64,000 nucleotides of DNA, from contig OW121857.1 in NCBI GenBank assembly GCA_933228895.1, forward strand, positions 71,853,672 through 71,917,671. Direction: 5' to 3'. The notes under the pieces were generated by a model. The model saw only the letters and a list, made by a program, of their open reading frames with translations. It was not told the origin of the DNA and ran no database searches. Below, piece by piece: positions 1 to 11,969 of this stretch (the first letter of the stretch is position 1; the number at the start of each line of letters is the position of its first letter). The position numbers were made by a program, and so were the translations under genes. Source of the DNA: Platycnemis pennipes. Taxonomy: Eukaryota > Arthropoda > Insecta > Odonata > Platycnemididae.

Positions 1-59
1 CAAGAAACATAAAAATAATATCACATCCAGCAAAAACCTTGAGGTAAATTGAATAAAAT

Positions 60-560
60 TCTGAGACAGAAGGCATTGCGAGAGGAGATAGATAACATCC
101 CAGCTGAACATCTGAAGAACCTAGGAAGTGGGGGAAGGGAGATATTTAATGAGCCTGTTTGCAGACTATAGGAGGGGGCTTGGCCGGAGGATTTAGTAAA
201 ATCTGTACTGATACCTATACCGGAAAAGAGGGTGACAAAGGAATGCGAAAAATGTAGAATGATTAGTTTGTTTTCTCATGTGGCAAAGTTAGTGCATAGA
301 ATCGTCAACAGGATGGTAAAGAGAGCAAATTAATTTCTTGGCGAGATTGGATTCCAGGAGGGAAGGGTCACTCGCCATGCGATTGCAGTGATAAGAACAC
401 CAGTGGAAATTAATATTATAGAATATAATCAGGATGCAGGCATTCGCGTTCTTTGCTGATTTCGAAAAGGCATACAAAAGAGTGAGGTGGGAAAAGTTAT
501 TCAGGAAGGAGTAGACTGGAGACTGATCTGAGGTGATCGTACATGGCACGGAAGGTGCAG
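60..560 (+). mobile_element. LINE (non-LTR retrotransposon) reverse transcriptase fragment
   Basis: Conceptual translation of the plus strand, with interruptions, reads like the N-terminal part of a non-LTR reverse transcriptase: 'IPAEHLKNLG' near 100, then 'WPEDLVKSVLIPIPEKR' near 190-235, then 'MISLFSHVAKLVHRIVNRM' near 260-315. This order (PAE.LK, WP..., IPIPK..., R.ISL.SH..K) is typical of jockey/CR1-type elements common in arthropods. Frame breaks and in-frame stops show that it is dead. Its 5' part may extend beyond the left edge. A related but not overlapping RT segment occurs at 44215-45425. Confidence 0.7.
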
Positions 561-600
561 TGAGAGTAGCAGATTGAGAATCCACAGATCAGGCCTCAAT

Positions 601-2734
601 AGGGAGAATAAATAAAAGGCAGTTAATAATCCAAAAAAATCAGGTTTATTGACTAGACATTTCCATTATCCCAACAGTATAAGAATAATATTTATTATAA
701 AAAACCTGCGTAGTATGTTATAACTACTGCAAAAATGATGTTAATAATAGAACCACAGAAGTATTAAGCATTCACTTTCAAGCATTTCAAGTACCATTAC
801 TTTTATTATGAAAATTTTTCATTCATTTCAGTCATACCAAAATACAAGGTAAAAAATTTTTTTATGGCACAGGATCAATACAGTCTTAAGATATAAATGC
901 AAAGTAGATATATGAGAAACAGCAAAGATGCTGTCATATTTTAGCAATTGATGACCAAAATTTAAATAATATTTAAAATTTGCCTAACGAACAACATATC
1001 ATACCATTCTTAAGTTATCTTTTCATTACAATGCTTTACATAGCCTTTTATGGGGATTTAATGCAAACAATAAGTAACACACAATCGGAAATGTCACTAC
1101 AAAATCTCTTCTCCGAATTATTCTGGCTAAACACTTTGAACGCTGATTTTGAAAGACCAACAGATATAAAAAAAAACTACTGCAGCTATGTAAGGCTGCT
1201 TTACTTTTTGATAATTTCAAAGGCCCTTCACAAATTACTTACAAAAGTAAATTATTGACTCTCTCATTTGATCAATGGAAAATGTACACACTAATTACAG
1301 CATACTCTTAACTAGAAGTGATTCAGACTCCACTAAAAATTGCCTAACAAATCACAAAAGTCCACATAAAAAAATTTCTTTAACATATCAATTTAGCATT
1401 ATGAACAAAAGATAGAGCATGATTTTTTTATCAACAATATTTGCAATGCCAAAAGGAGGAGCAAAAGCTATCCCATTTAATTTTAAAATAAAAATTAAGC
1501 CTAATGGTACTTTAAAAAACTTCCCTACCAATTTCATACAGTTGTCCATACAAAAAATGGAATATAAAAATCCAGAATTTTGTCGGGCAGAGTGTCAATA
1601 GCATTCATAACTAGACTCATGTTACATGTTAATCTTATAGTGTATTTGTGGTTTTTTTACATAAATATGATCATAAAAAGTTGCAATAAAATGCAGTGGA
1701 GATTAATATCCAGGAGTCAGTATAACACTTGTAGAATAAGTGATAGAATACAAATTGTATGAAATATGTTATAAATCACAATACTACCATCATTTAGGAA
1801 ACCATTATCAAGTTAACAAACACTAGAGTTTACACTATTCCAGGTAATAAAGAAATGATGATCCTAGTTTCTTCCTTAGAAATGTTACAAGAATTATTTA
1901 ATTCACACAATACCACTTTCAATATCAAAGTTATGAAATTATATATGAAAAATTAATGGAACTAAGCTCATTTTTCCATTCCTTGAGAGTCTGAAATGGA
2001 ACTTCATTGGTAAGATTTATTAAATTTACTTAACCTACTGATTTATTTTCTGCAATGGAATGACAATATTATGATACCTGATTCACACATTTATTATAAG
2101 AAATTCAATGTCAAGTTTCATAAAAATGGTTCAGGAAAATAGTGTGACAGTGATACCCCAATCCAAATTGAGATGTGAATTTACTAAAAATGCTCTACCA
2201 GTGTAAAATCAATATTAAATTCTGAAATAGTTATTGCATAGGGAAGGGAAAATCTATTATTCCTTGTCACTGATGGCAAGAAATTTTCAATGGTGTATGC
2301 CAACACAGCAAGTATTAATTAAGGATCATTTGACACAGTAGCATGGGGAGCCATTAATTCAGCTCATTTATTCAAATCATGCATGAAATTTCATCCCAGT
2401 AGTAAATGCATTGAATGAAATTCACTAGCAATAACTGTTATTCCAAGTCCAAAATATCCACCTCTTTTTTAGTTAAAAGTAATTCTAAAATCAGCCTGTA
2501 TCCTATGGGCTATGGGTAAAGCTAGGTTTCCACCTATCCTATATTGAATTGGAATATTTTGGTATCCTACAATGGGTAACTTGTACAAAGTAGCCATATT
2601 TGAAAATTACTAATCCAATTTTCTTCGTATCAACAGTAAATATTAACAATGTTAATTAATATTTTATAATTCAATTTTTTAAAAAATCATTGTCCTACAG
2701 CTGATTCATCCTATGAACCAAGAAATAAGGTACT
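601..2734. other. AT-rich intergenic DNA, no gene seen
   Basis: No open frame here has recognisable protein similarity, splice-supported continuity or transposon termini. The short frames (for example 980-1258) are low-complexity translations of AT-rich DNA. Confidence 0.5.
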
Positions 2735-2739
2735 CCTTC

Positions 2740-3015
2740 TGTAGTTTATTGCTGTCCATTGGGATGATTCCAACAGTGAGACAATTGATAACTGTGCATG
2801 CTAAGGGGACTTTGATGTTTGAGATCACAGCTGTGCACCAGTAGTGCCATCTGTGCCGGTGGAGCGAACTTGTTTTGTCGCTTGAGCAACCCTATATAAA
2901 TATGTTGTTTGTATTGTCAGCTGTTCTGTGTTGAAAGTTCTCAAGTTTGACCTAAAGATTAAAGAATCCAATAGCCGGGAGAGTTTCCAATAAATCTGCG
3001 TTTAATAAAACAACA
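2740..3015 (+). repeat. 5' LTR of the young Copia-type element
   Basis: 276 bases, TGTAG...CAACA. It contains a TATA box (CTATATAAAT, about 2891-2900) and an AATAAA polyadenylation signal (2989-2994), and ends in an A-rich stretch with a second AATAAA. It is identical to the right LTR. Confidence 0.93.
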
Positions 3016-3030
3016 GGTTATGGGCCCAGG
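3016..3030 (+). promoter_or_regulatory. Primer-binding site, initiator tRNA-Met anticodon side
   Basis: GGTTATGGGCCCAGG starts one base after the LTR. It is complementary to the anticodon stem-loop part of animal initiator tRNA-Met (CTGGGCCCATAACC). Priming from an internally cleaved tRNA-iMet half is the known strategy of Drosophila copia. The same site follows the left LTR of the unrelated-looking older element at 25302. Confidence 0.85.
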
Positions 3031-3104
3031 ATCCTGGTGGATATACGCAAACGTAGGTCAACGACGCAGATAAATTTACGCGATGAGCGACGCAAATTAG
3101 ACAG

Positions 3105-3350
3105 TCGTCGAAAGTAAGTTTGACGAAGCCGTCAAGAAAGCAAGTTTGAAGTCGTCAAGAAAGTAAGTTTGACGAAGTCGCAAAGAAAGTAAGTTCGACG
3201 AATGTAAAGAGGGAAAGCTTGACTTAATCGTCAAGAAAGTAAGTTTGACGAAGTCGTCAAGAAGGCAAGTTTGAAGTCGTCAAGGAAGTAAGTTTGACGA
3301 AGTCGTAAAGAGGGAAAGCTTGACTTAATCGTCAATAAAATAAGTTTGAC
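3105..3350 (+). repeat. Degenerate tandem repeats in the Copia leader
   Basis: Imperfect repeats of a roughly 25-30-base unit of the type AAGTTTGACGAAGTCGTCAA, with a higher-order duplication ('GGGAAAGCTTGACTTAATCG' occurs twice). The word GTAAGT, a perfect animal 5' splice-site core, appears five times. The array sits between the primer-binding site and the Gag start codon, where packaging and splicing signals of LTR elements usually lie. Confidence 0.8.
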
Positions 3351-3351
3351 A

Positions 3352-5643
3352 ATGAATACGGAAGAAAGGGAAGTAGTCAGGTGCTCGATACTGAAGGCAG
3401 ACGGATCGAATTATTATGCCTGGAGCAAGAGGATTGAAGCGCTAATGATCGATAAGAACTGCTGGACCGCGATAGATCCCGGATTTGGCGACGAAATCAA
3501 CAGTGTTAAAGATGACGAACCAACCTTAATTAATCTTAATTTGGAACAAGCAAGAACAAATCGCCGGGCGAGAGCTATTCTCTATAATGCCCTGCACGAC
3601 TCAATGCTGCATGACGTTGGAGAGTTTGTGCTGGCTAAGAGAATTTGGACCACGCTGGAAGAAATGTACGGCACATTCAGCATGCTACATACCGTTGTTC
3701 ACCTCAGGGAGCTAACTACTACGACAAAGGAGCCTGGAACACCGATGCAAGAGTATGTAAGTAAAATGCAGGAAACAATGCAGAAGGTACGAAAGGGGGG
3801 TGTGTCATTCAGCGACCAGGCATTCGCATATTTCTTGCTTCTCGGCCTCCCCATGCCGATGTATGAGGGTCTTGTTAGATCACTAGAAGATGGAGAAATT
3901 AGAGTCACGTCATCGATGGTCAAGTCGAAACTGATGCTGGAAGAAAAAAGAATGGAAAGGAACAGCAAGTTGATGGACGAGGACTCAGTCGCTCTAAGTG
4001 CGTCAAAAGACTTGAGAGGAACGCGACGCACTCCCAGGCGCAAGAAGGTTAACGACCCTATGGCCAGGGGAAGAGAGCTGACGAAGGGTTCTCCCTCAAC
4101 CTTCAAGTGCTATACCTGCGACGAACCAGGTCACATGGCTAGGGAATGTCCTATTTGGGCGGAATTCAAGGAAAGAAGGACGAAGCAACGAATGGTGTGC
4201 GGACCCAAGACTAATATCGAGAGCAATGAAGACTCGGAGGGCGAGAACGATGTTTCACTATTATCTGACTCGTCACCGTGCATAAGACGTGAAGACAAGT
4301 GGTACTTGGACTCGGGGGCCACTGAACATATGTGCCACAATGCTAAAACTTTCAAAAACATTAAGAAAATTGAAGAAGGAGCAGTGAAATTAGGAAACGG
4401 CGTAAAACTGCCCATTAAAGGAGAGGGAATCGTCCATTTAGATGCAAGAACGGAAGGAGGGGAAGGCAAGAAGCTACGATTACAGAGAGTTAAATATGTA
4501 CCTGGACTACACTGCCACTTAATCTCCGTTCCCCAACTGACCGGAAAAGGTGTGGTTGTCACGTTCAACTGTGACAATGCCCAAGGCATACTGAATGGTA
4601 AGGTAATATTTACCGCAAAGAAGGCTGGAAATATGTATGAGTTATGCACCGATAACCCCAACAAGCAAGGGCTGAGAAGTCATGCTATGGCCCTGCATGC
4701 GGTGTCAACCAAGGGAATGAAACTGAAATCGGCTGACCAGGGGAAGCATGAGTTATCCGCAAATGATAATTTTATAGATGACGATGGTCATGTAAACATT
4801 CTAGATGAACCAGAAAAAGGTGAAGAGTTGGCGCTTCACAAACAAATGAAAGAACTGAATGACCTTAAGGAATTGACCAATACCCTAGACATCTGTCTGC
4901 CCGAAGATGACGCCAAAACTGATGGGAATGAAAAGGTACATGTTATTCCAAGGCATCTGGGAAATTTACACAAACCTGGATTGTGTGGCTGCTCGAACTG
5001 CTACTCAGTCCTGGTGTCACTGTCAGAAGACATCCCCTCTGGACCTACATCTGTTGAGGAAGCTAAGCATCGTCCCCTTCTAGCAAATTGGGTAACTACT
5101 ATGAAGGAGGAACTCACAGATTTGAAGGAGAATGGAACTAGGGGCCAGGTACCAAGACCTCACTACAAGAGATTTATTCATGAGACTGAGAAAAAGAACA
5201 TTCACAATCAGCTGCTCAACCGAACTAAGCGAAGTGTAAAACTCAAGAGAGCAGTCGCAAATGAAAAAAGTAAACCCTTTCTGGAAGGTTTTCGAAAATT
5301 CCGTAGACAAATGACGATTAATGAGCATGCCAAGGAGGAAGGGGGTGACCAGCAGGATACAAAGATACTCGTACCTAAAACAAAGTTATACCGGGAAAAG
5401 GAAGGAAAGGCCAAGAAGGAAAGGAAGGTACTAAAGGAACTGCACACCCTGCTTGCCAAGACAGAGAAGACCAAGTACGAAGGGCTCCAGGAAGAGGGGG
5501 GAAAAATGGAAAAACCACCAAAGAATTCAAGAACTATGTACAATAATGGGACTTTTGCATTCCTGATTACTTCATTATCAATATGTTGTTTTGTAGTTGC
5601 TATATTATTTAGAATATTTATTTGGTTTGATGCTGGTGTGTGA
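3352..5643 (+). CDS. Gag-protease polyprotein with C-terminal membrane helix
   Basis: One uninterrupted 763-residue frame; I chose the ATG at 3352 as the first one in frame. Residues about 1-200 are a Copia-type Gag (UBN2-like, opening 'ILKADGSNYYAWSKRIEALM'). A basic linker leads to a CCHC zinc knuckle from residue 253 (CYTCDEPGHMARECP). The aspartic protease active site DSGATEHM starts at D320, followed by the usual protease and pre-integrase stretch to about residue 430. No integrase (no DDE core) and no YVDD reverse-transcriptase motif follow. Residues about 565-600 (SVEEAK...NWVTTMKEELTDLKENG) match only the very start of the Copia reverse-transcriptase domain. The rest is Lys/Arg/Glu-rich, and residues about 735-757 form a strongly hydrophobic helix just before the C-terminus. 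The frame looks like an in-frame internal deletion of a full polyprotein. The origin of the membrane helix is unknown to me. Capsid-like particle assembly is an inference. Confidence 0.88.
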   Translation: MNTEEREVVRCSILKADGSNYYAWSKRIEALMIDKNCWTAIDPGFGDEINSVKDDEPTLINLNLEQARTNRRARAILYNALHDSMLHDVGEFVLAKRIWTTLEEMYGTFSMLHTVVHLRELTTTTKEPGTPMQEYVSKMQETMQKVRKGGVSFSDQAFAYFLLLGLPMPMYEGLVRSLEDGEIRVTSSMVKSKLMLEEKRMERNSKLMDEDSVALSASKDLRGTRRTPRRKKVNDPMARGRELTKGSPSTFKCYTCDEPGHMARECPIWAEFKERRTKQRMVCGPKTNIESNEDSEGENDVSLLSDSSPCIRREDKWYLDSGATEHMCHNAKTFKNIKKIEEGAVKLGNGVKLPIKGEGIVHLDARTEGGEGKKLRLQRVKYVPGLHCHLISVPQLTGKGVVVTFNCDNAQGILNGKVIFTAKKAGNMYELCTDNPNKQGLRSHAMALHAVSTKGMKLKSADQGKHELSANDNFIDDDGHVNILDEPEKGEELALHKQMKELNDLKELTNTLDICLPEDDAKTDGNEKVHVIPRHLGNLHKPGLCGCSNCYSVLVSLSEDIPSGPTSVEEAKHRPLLANWVTTMKEELTDLKENGTRGQVPRPHYKRFIHETEKKNIHNQLLNRTKRSVKLKRAVANEKSKPFLEGFRKFRRQMTINEHAKEEGGDQQDTKILVPKTKLYREKEGKAKKERKVLKELHTLLAKTEKTKYEGLQEEGGKMEKPPKNSRTMYNNGTFAFLITSLSICCFVVAILFRIFIWFDAGV

Positions 5644-5749
5644 CTTTTCAAGAGTTATGTTTATGTCCCATGATATTATTGTGACAATTATGTTTCATGT
5701 AAGAGCTTACTTGTATGGGAGTTGCCCACTGTATGGAATCAAGGGGAAG

Positions 5750-6025
5750 TGTAGTTTATTGCTGTCCATTGGGATGATTCCAACAGTGAGACAATTGATA
5801 ACTGTGCATGCTAAGGGGACTTTGATGTTTGAGATCACAGCTGTGCACCAGTAGTGCCATCTGTGCCGGTGGAGCGAACTTGTTTTGTCGCTTGAGCAAC
5901 CCTATATAAATATGTTGTTTGTATTGTCAGCTGTTCTGTGTTGAAAGTTCTCAAGTTTGACCTAAAGATTAAAGAATCCAATAGCCGGGAGAGTTTCCAA
6001 TAAATCTGCGTTTAATAAAACAACA
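5750..6025 (+). repeat. 3' LTR of the young Copia-type element
   Basis: 276 bases, identical to 2740-3015, directly after the purine tract. The target duplication CCTTC follows at 6026-6030. Confidence 0.93.
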
Positions 6026-6030
6026 CCTTC

Positions 6031-9000
6031 TGCCTCAAAAGTTGGCCTCACAAAGTAAATAAATTGTATCTAGGAAAATAAAATTTTCAAGCAATTAGAT
6101 GCCAGTTTGATAACTTCAATGAATTGATTCTTTGTAACTGATGATGACTCTGATTCAGGCTAGGGTCCTATGCTTTCTCCCATCCATTGATTCCATGGTA
6201 TCAAGTAATTAAACTTTGTATTTAAAAATATATCTACTTGCATACACTTAATAATCTATGGATGCATGTTATCACTCAAACTACAAGTTAAAAATGAAAT
6301 GAGGAAGGATACCATGGTGAAAAAAGTCAGCGAATAAAAGGACCACAATCACATCCCATCCATACTTAAATTAATAATGCTTTGTCAATATTTACCAGCA
6401 AAAAATGGTGTGGATGTGAGATTAATGTTGTGGCTCCCAAGAAATCAATTTTATGATATATATCACAGAGCTGGTTGGCTGATGTGATGATTAAAAGTGA
6501 AAGAGAATGCCAACTACAGGTACTATCCACAAAAATATTACACTAGAAATCATATACTGGGGGCAAGAATACATGCGTACAACCTAAATGAAACAGAGCT
6601 GTGCTCATCAACAATGGACTCACGGCTGGAGACAATACTTGTACATATAACAGATAGGAAACAAAACAACATTAGTGCATGTTACATAAGAAGGAACATC
6701 AGCTAGCAAGCAATCCTAAGGTGGGGGAAAGGTCATTTTGATGTAAAAATCACATCCTAAAAATGTATGATATATAAATGCATTAATAATTTTAAAACTC
6801 ACTTATTTTTGATTCACCATTATAACATTTGAGTTCAGCTCATGTAAAATTCTACAATTTAGGTAATTTTTTCTACCTTTCAACATCAAAATTTTAATTC
6901 TTTGTAAGCCAACCTAAGGAAACATAACCACCATGATACAACAAATTAAAATATCTTCGTTTGTTTTAGCATTTCATGTGTGAAATTAAGTCCCAAGCAT
7001 TTATCAAAATGGAGATGGCAAACTAATATTTAAGGGAAGCAACATTATTTGATAAGCTGAGGAAAAAATTCTACTCAAAAACTATGAGCAGTGGCGAACA
7101 CATTTTGCACTTACTGCATGTGATGAAATTAAAGTACATTATCACAAATAATCGACATGTGTCTACCTTTACAATTCAGAGGCAAAAATAAGTAGGTGCT
7201 GATTGGGGTATCATTGCACATTCCTTTAACAATTTTCATAACTAAAAATTGCATTTCACAGTTTAGCTGCCAAAACTGACAGCAGCTACAACAGCAAATG
7301 GTTATGTTAAGGGGATGAATTTTCCTCAAATTCCTACCACGGCAGAAAAATTCTGTAGTTTTTAAATTTACCCCATTTTTTATTCTCAATTTTGGTTCCA
7401 TCCTCCACCATTCTGTTTGAATAACATCAAGACAGCTAAACAAATAAACAGTTTAATACCCTATTGAGGATGGATAGTGCTAAAACACCTGATCCTGAAG
7501 TATCAGAAGACAATATCCCTGAAGGTATGGAGAGTTTAAATGCCTGATTTGTACATATTGTCACTCATAAATTAGATGGGAAATAATCATCCCCTCTCCC
7601 TCTCCTACTATACAATGGCATGCATTGACAACAGTAAACCTACAGCAATGAAAATATAAAATGCACTTGAGTTTTGCTATTTTCTTGTATTTGATTTGCT
7701 CATTTATCTCAAACCCATTGTTCATTGCCTTAATGTAATCAATCATAATATAACTGATGATGGCACACTTTGACATAGACAAGCCTGGAAAAGCTGTGTG
7801 TGCCATTAATAATTACTTAAGTACTGCAAATAACTAAATTACTGGGTTTAAGACTATAACTAATCCTTTGGTTACCAATAAGAATGCTCCTCAAAGCAAA
7901 AAGCATAAGATGGAAGCACATGGGCAAAGTATATAAAATATGGCACATCTTTTTAGAAATAATAGAATATTCGATTAATAGGTCACGAGAAAAGTTTTAA
8001 ATAATAACAGCAGTGAAAATGGTCATATTGTGTAAGCAATATTGAAAATAAAATATTTGAATGCATGAAATTTCAAGGCAAGATAATGTCTATGCATCAT
8101 GGGTAGGAGAATGATAAATTAAGGGAAATTATGAGCGGAAGAAGAGTCTACCATACCCATGACTTAAATTACACTCCACTAGTCACATATTTCCATGCCA
8201 AATATTCTAATGCAACATTATTAAATAACAGCCATTATTTAGCACATATAGTTAAATCTGCAAGGCAAAAGTCAGCGCACAGTGGGCTGGTGACTTTCAG
8301 GAACTTTGGTGTGAGCTTGATCTTTTGGCCTATAATATTCGTCAGATTATTAAGTCTTGAACACTAATTATTTCAGGGAAAAAATTATTTTGGAGCCATA
8401 ATTTCAAGATTATCCAAAAAATTTCTTATATACAGGTATATTTATATTATGATGCACAAAAAAGAGATCAAAAGTATCACATAATTCAGCGCCTAATGAC
8501 TGCAATATCATATGTATCTGTTGCCTTCCATAGCATTAAACATTTTTCCCGTTCACTCTCACATTTAAATTAATCTGTGATGCATATATGTAACTATATT
8601 CTTCATCTTTGAAAAAACAAAAATGCAATTCCATTCATAATCATCAATCAACTGGGATCAAAGAATTAATTTTAAACTTCCAATGGTTTAGCACAAACAT
8701 ACCGATTTGTACTGGTGCATACATCATCTATCACAAAAGACACACCAAAAAAGAACAATAGTGGTTGCTTAACAACAAGCCAAATGCCAATTCTCAATCA
8801 CAGACGTACATTCACACCATGAAGCATTAGATTTTGCCATTAATCTAACTGGTTAAGACAAATAGACTTTAACAGTGGCCATCTAAACTGAAAATTCACT
8901 ACTGCTGTACGTCAGGGAATTTCAACACAAATAAATGAATTCTTTACATTAAAGCTGTCATCACTTGCCCTCTTTAAGACAAAATGAAAAAAAATGCAAT

Positions 9001-9180
9001 ATGAACCAGTGCCCGGCACATTAATGAAGCAAAACAATAACATATTGCTTGAATGTAGTGGTCCAGGCACTGAACTATAAGTATTGACAGGAAGAAGTTG
9101 AGCAATTCAGCTTTAGTCTTTTGAAATTGAAATGATTAACATAATAATAATGGGACATGCATAATGAATGTGAGACATAG
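6031..9180. other. AT-rich intergenic DNA, no gene seen
   Basis: No recognisable coding exon, RNA gene or element end. Short frames on both strands have no family resemblance. Part of it could be a long 3' untranslated region of a gene to the right on the minus strand, but I cannot show this. Confidence 0.45.
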
Positions 9181-9184
9181 TTTT

Positions 9185-9312
9185 AGCTGCTTAGAACATC
9201 TGTCAAGTATGATGAAAATACCACAGAAAGATTTCCTGGCCCAAGAATTGAACCACAGACCTTCGGCTTTCTATGCCAATGCACAGAACATTATTCTACT
9301 CATGACTCCTAA
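9185..9312 (-). mobile_element. tRNA-derived SINE fragment
   Basis: On the minus strand a tRNA-like segment carries a B-box-like GGTCTGTGGTTCAATTC (near 9243-9262) preceded by an A-box-like region, followed by an AT-rich tail. A functional tRNA cloverleaf is not evident. This arrangement is typical of tRNA-derived SINEs. The element ends are uncertain. Confidence 0.5.
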
Positions 9313-11969
9313 TCTTTAAATCAATGTTTTGAAGGAATGATAAGAACAAGCTCCCATGTATCAGCCTTAGAAGTACTTAAGAGCTCGGAAATAATCCTAG
9401 GAGGCACTGCTCCAGAGCTGGGCTGGAATGAGGTGGTTCAAATACCAGCCCAGAAAATCCTTATCCTCCACATATTTTCAATTATATTCTATCAGTAAGT
9501 TGAAAATGTCTGGAAAGAAAAAAAGCTGCCTTCACAAGAGAGGAATTTTACGCTCATTTTAATTATTATCAACTCAGTTCACCTCAGAACTGCTAGCTGC
9601 CAACCTGATTTTACTGCATCTTCACTCAGTGGCTAGTTTCAGTTAATATAAATTGAAAATATTGAGGCCCAGAGATTACAGTGCTCGGGCACTGTTCAGG
9701 ACACTTGTTTGATGATGATCAAATTATTTGAGGATTCAAATCTAAGATATGCCTCTAGACACACAAATATATAACAGCTCTGTAATTGTGAGGTAACCAC
9801 AACTTTCAGGAATTTACAGGTAACACAAGGGAAAGGAATTCGTAAGAAACTGAACCATTGAAAGGTAATCTACAGTCTAATAAGTATGGACTTAAGGTTC
9901 AGGGTTTTTGTTCTGGCACCTGCCGTGGGAGAGAAGAGATATCTGAATCCTTTTTAATGATTACATTACAACTGAAAGGCAACTTTGTTTTATAGCAAAA
10001 AATTTAAAGGAAATTTCCTCTAAAAACTGACCTCATTAATCCAAAAATACACTTGATACCTATTTCAATGTATACATTTCTGAGAAAAAAGGTAGTTTTT
10101 TTAGTACTGTTAATTGTCTTATGACCTGTTGACATAAGATGGTTCAACTTACTACCGAGTTTGACAGCAGTATGAACTACACTACTCAGCTGGCTAGCAC
10201 TAAAACACTAACAATTGACAGTCTGTTATCAGAACTGGTTACAATGACATTCATTTTCGTGTTATAACTGAATGGAACTTTGTAACAGCAGCAACATGAA
10301 CTTAGGATATCAAGGAGACTTATTACCTCGCGACAACGTAATATACATATTGAAAACAATTGGTTCTGGGAAAAAATAATATGTACGTACATAGAAAGTT
10401 TTATATCGATAGCTACCAAAAAGGTATAAATATCTGACTTACATCCAAATCCACTTGTTGCCGGAACATTGTAACTGAATGTGGTCACATGTTGACAACT
10501 GACTGTAATTGGGAATGATTTCTCATATTTGATAGAAGGAAAATAGTCTCATGCCAAAATAAGGCATTTCCTTAATTTTCATATACAATGAGAGAGGTAT
10601 AAAAATTTATATGAGCAAAAAGAATGTTAACACTTTACCAAGTTCGATTTTAATATTATGCTGCTTTGGTAGTTTTCTGAACTGTTTGCACCACAACTGA
10701 GGGGCTAACATATTACCAAATATTAAAACTACTATGGCATACCATCTCTCTATTCCCTCTCATTCCATTCAATCTCAAACATTTATCAGGCTAAGCATTC
10801 CTATGCTTGATCACTAGAATCCATAAGTGAATTCAATTAATGCATAAAGCCTTGGTTTAAATTTACAGGGGGTAGAAGGAAGGAGGGATAAGATGAATGT
10901 GGCCAAATCACAACCCTAGGGGTACCAGTCTGTAATTGCACTGATGAAAACTGACCGGCATGCATCCCATAGAAAAATTAAGAATACCCTCTGTCACATG
11001 ATTACCATTTCTTTGTGAGGTGAAACCTTAATAGCTCCCGGCCCCATATTTTCTAACTCAGTTGAGGTCAATCATTATCATTATCTTAACTATTATTATG
11101 AAAAACCAAGGACTAAAACTTCTAAACTTTCATAACTAATACATTATTAAAACATGTTATACCCACTTGGCACCTCAAGGGTTGAAAAATTCTATCTTGC
11201 ATAAATAGCTATTTTAATAATGCATGGATATCATAATCAATATTTAAGACTTGAATAAAAAGAGCTGTTCTCTCAATACCATGTCTAATTGTAAAGCCCG
11301 TTTCACATGGTACTTGATCCACCACAAGGTAGAGAATAGGCACTTGCTAGTATGCAAGCTAAAGATTAGTGCTTCATCACAAGAGACCAGTAGATACACT
11401 CAGCAGTGTCGCAACTGATTGGTTCCGAAACGTTTTCTCATGATGATAAAAATAGAGAAACAGACTGAATGTAATGCCATGGATGGAAATTTACCTTCAC
11501 ATCAAAAATAAATTAAATATTTACTTCATTCATCTTACCTAAATTTGTGTTGTGTGAGTATATGTAAACCCAAGCTGAGGGTTAACATATTTGCAGGCAT
11601 CATTACAATAATCAATTAGTATAAGTTGTATCACAAATCAAGAAAATTTCCCTCGAGGTAAACTCTACAACAGTGGGTACACACATAATAGCTAAAGGCA
11701 CACATTTCAACCTGGGCTCTATTGATATGCTATAAGAATGAGGTCTCAGCCTTTTGAAAACTGTCATACTTCTATCTATAAAAATTGTACATACTAATTT
11801 ATGAACAACAATCAACCCTTAGACATCACAGTGATTATATCACACATTACTCGCTATTACATAAGCTAGCCATTTTAGCTCTGCACAAATGACCCTTCTT
11901 TTCTAGCACATAGATAAGGTGAAGGTCGTTGGGCATGATTGCATAAAAAACTAGAGTTTAACAAATGTT
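9313..11969. other. Non-coding DNA downstream of LYSET
   Basis: No gene recognised. It lies downstream of the LYSET stop codon on the minus strand and probably includes its 3' untranslated region, but I could not fix a polyadenylation site. Confidence 0.4.

Larger units (their letters stand above)
2740..6025 (+). mobile_element. Young Copia-type LTR retrotransposon lacking integrase and RT
   Basis: A structurally intact 3286-base LTR element. Two 276-base LTRs (2740-3015 and 5750-6025) read identically base for base and begin TG and end CA. They are flanked by a perfect 5-base target duplication CCTTC (2735-2739 and 6026-6030). A primer-binding site directly follows the left LTR and a purine tract AAGGGGAAG (5741-5749) directly precedes the right LTR. 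The interior has a repeat-rich leader (about 3105-3350) and one long frame (3352-5643). Identical LTRs mean a very recent insertion. Integrase, most of the reverse transcriptase and RNase H are absent, so it must be mobilised by enzymes supplied in trans. It is therefore best described as a non-autonomous Gag-protease Copia derivative. Confidence 0.93.

Noticed and set aside
980..1258. Hydrophobic 92-residue frame
   Set aside because: AT-rich, no homology recognised, no splice or regulatory context.
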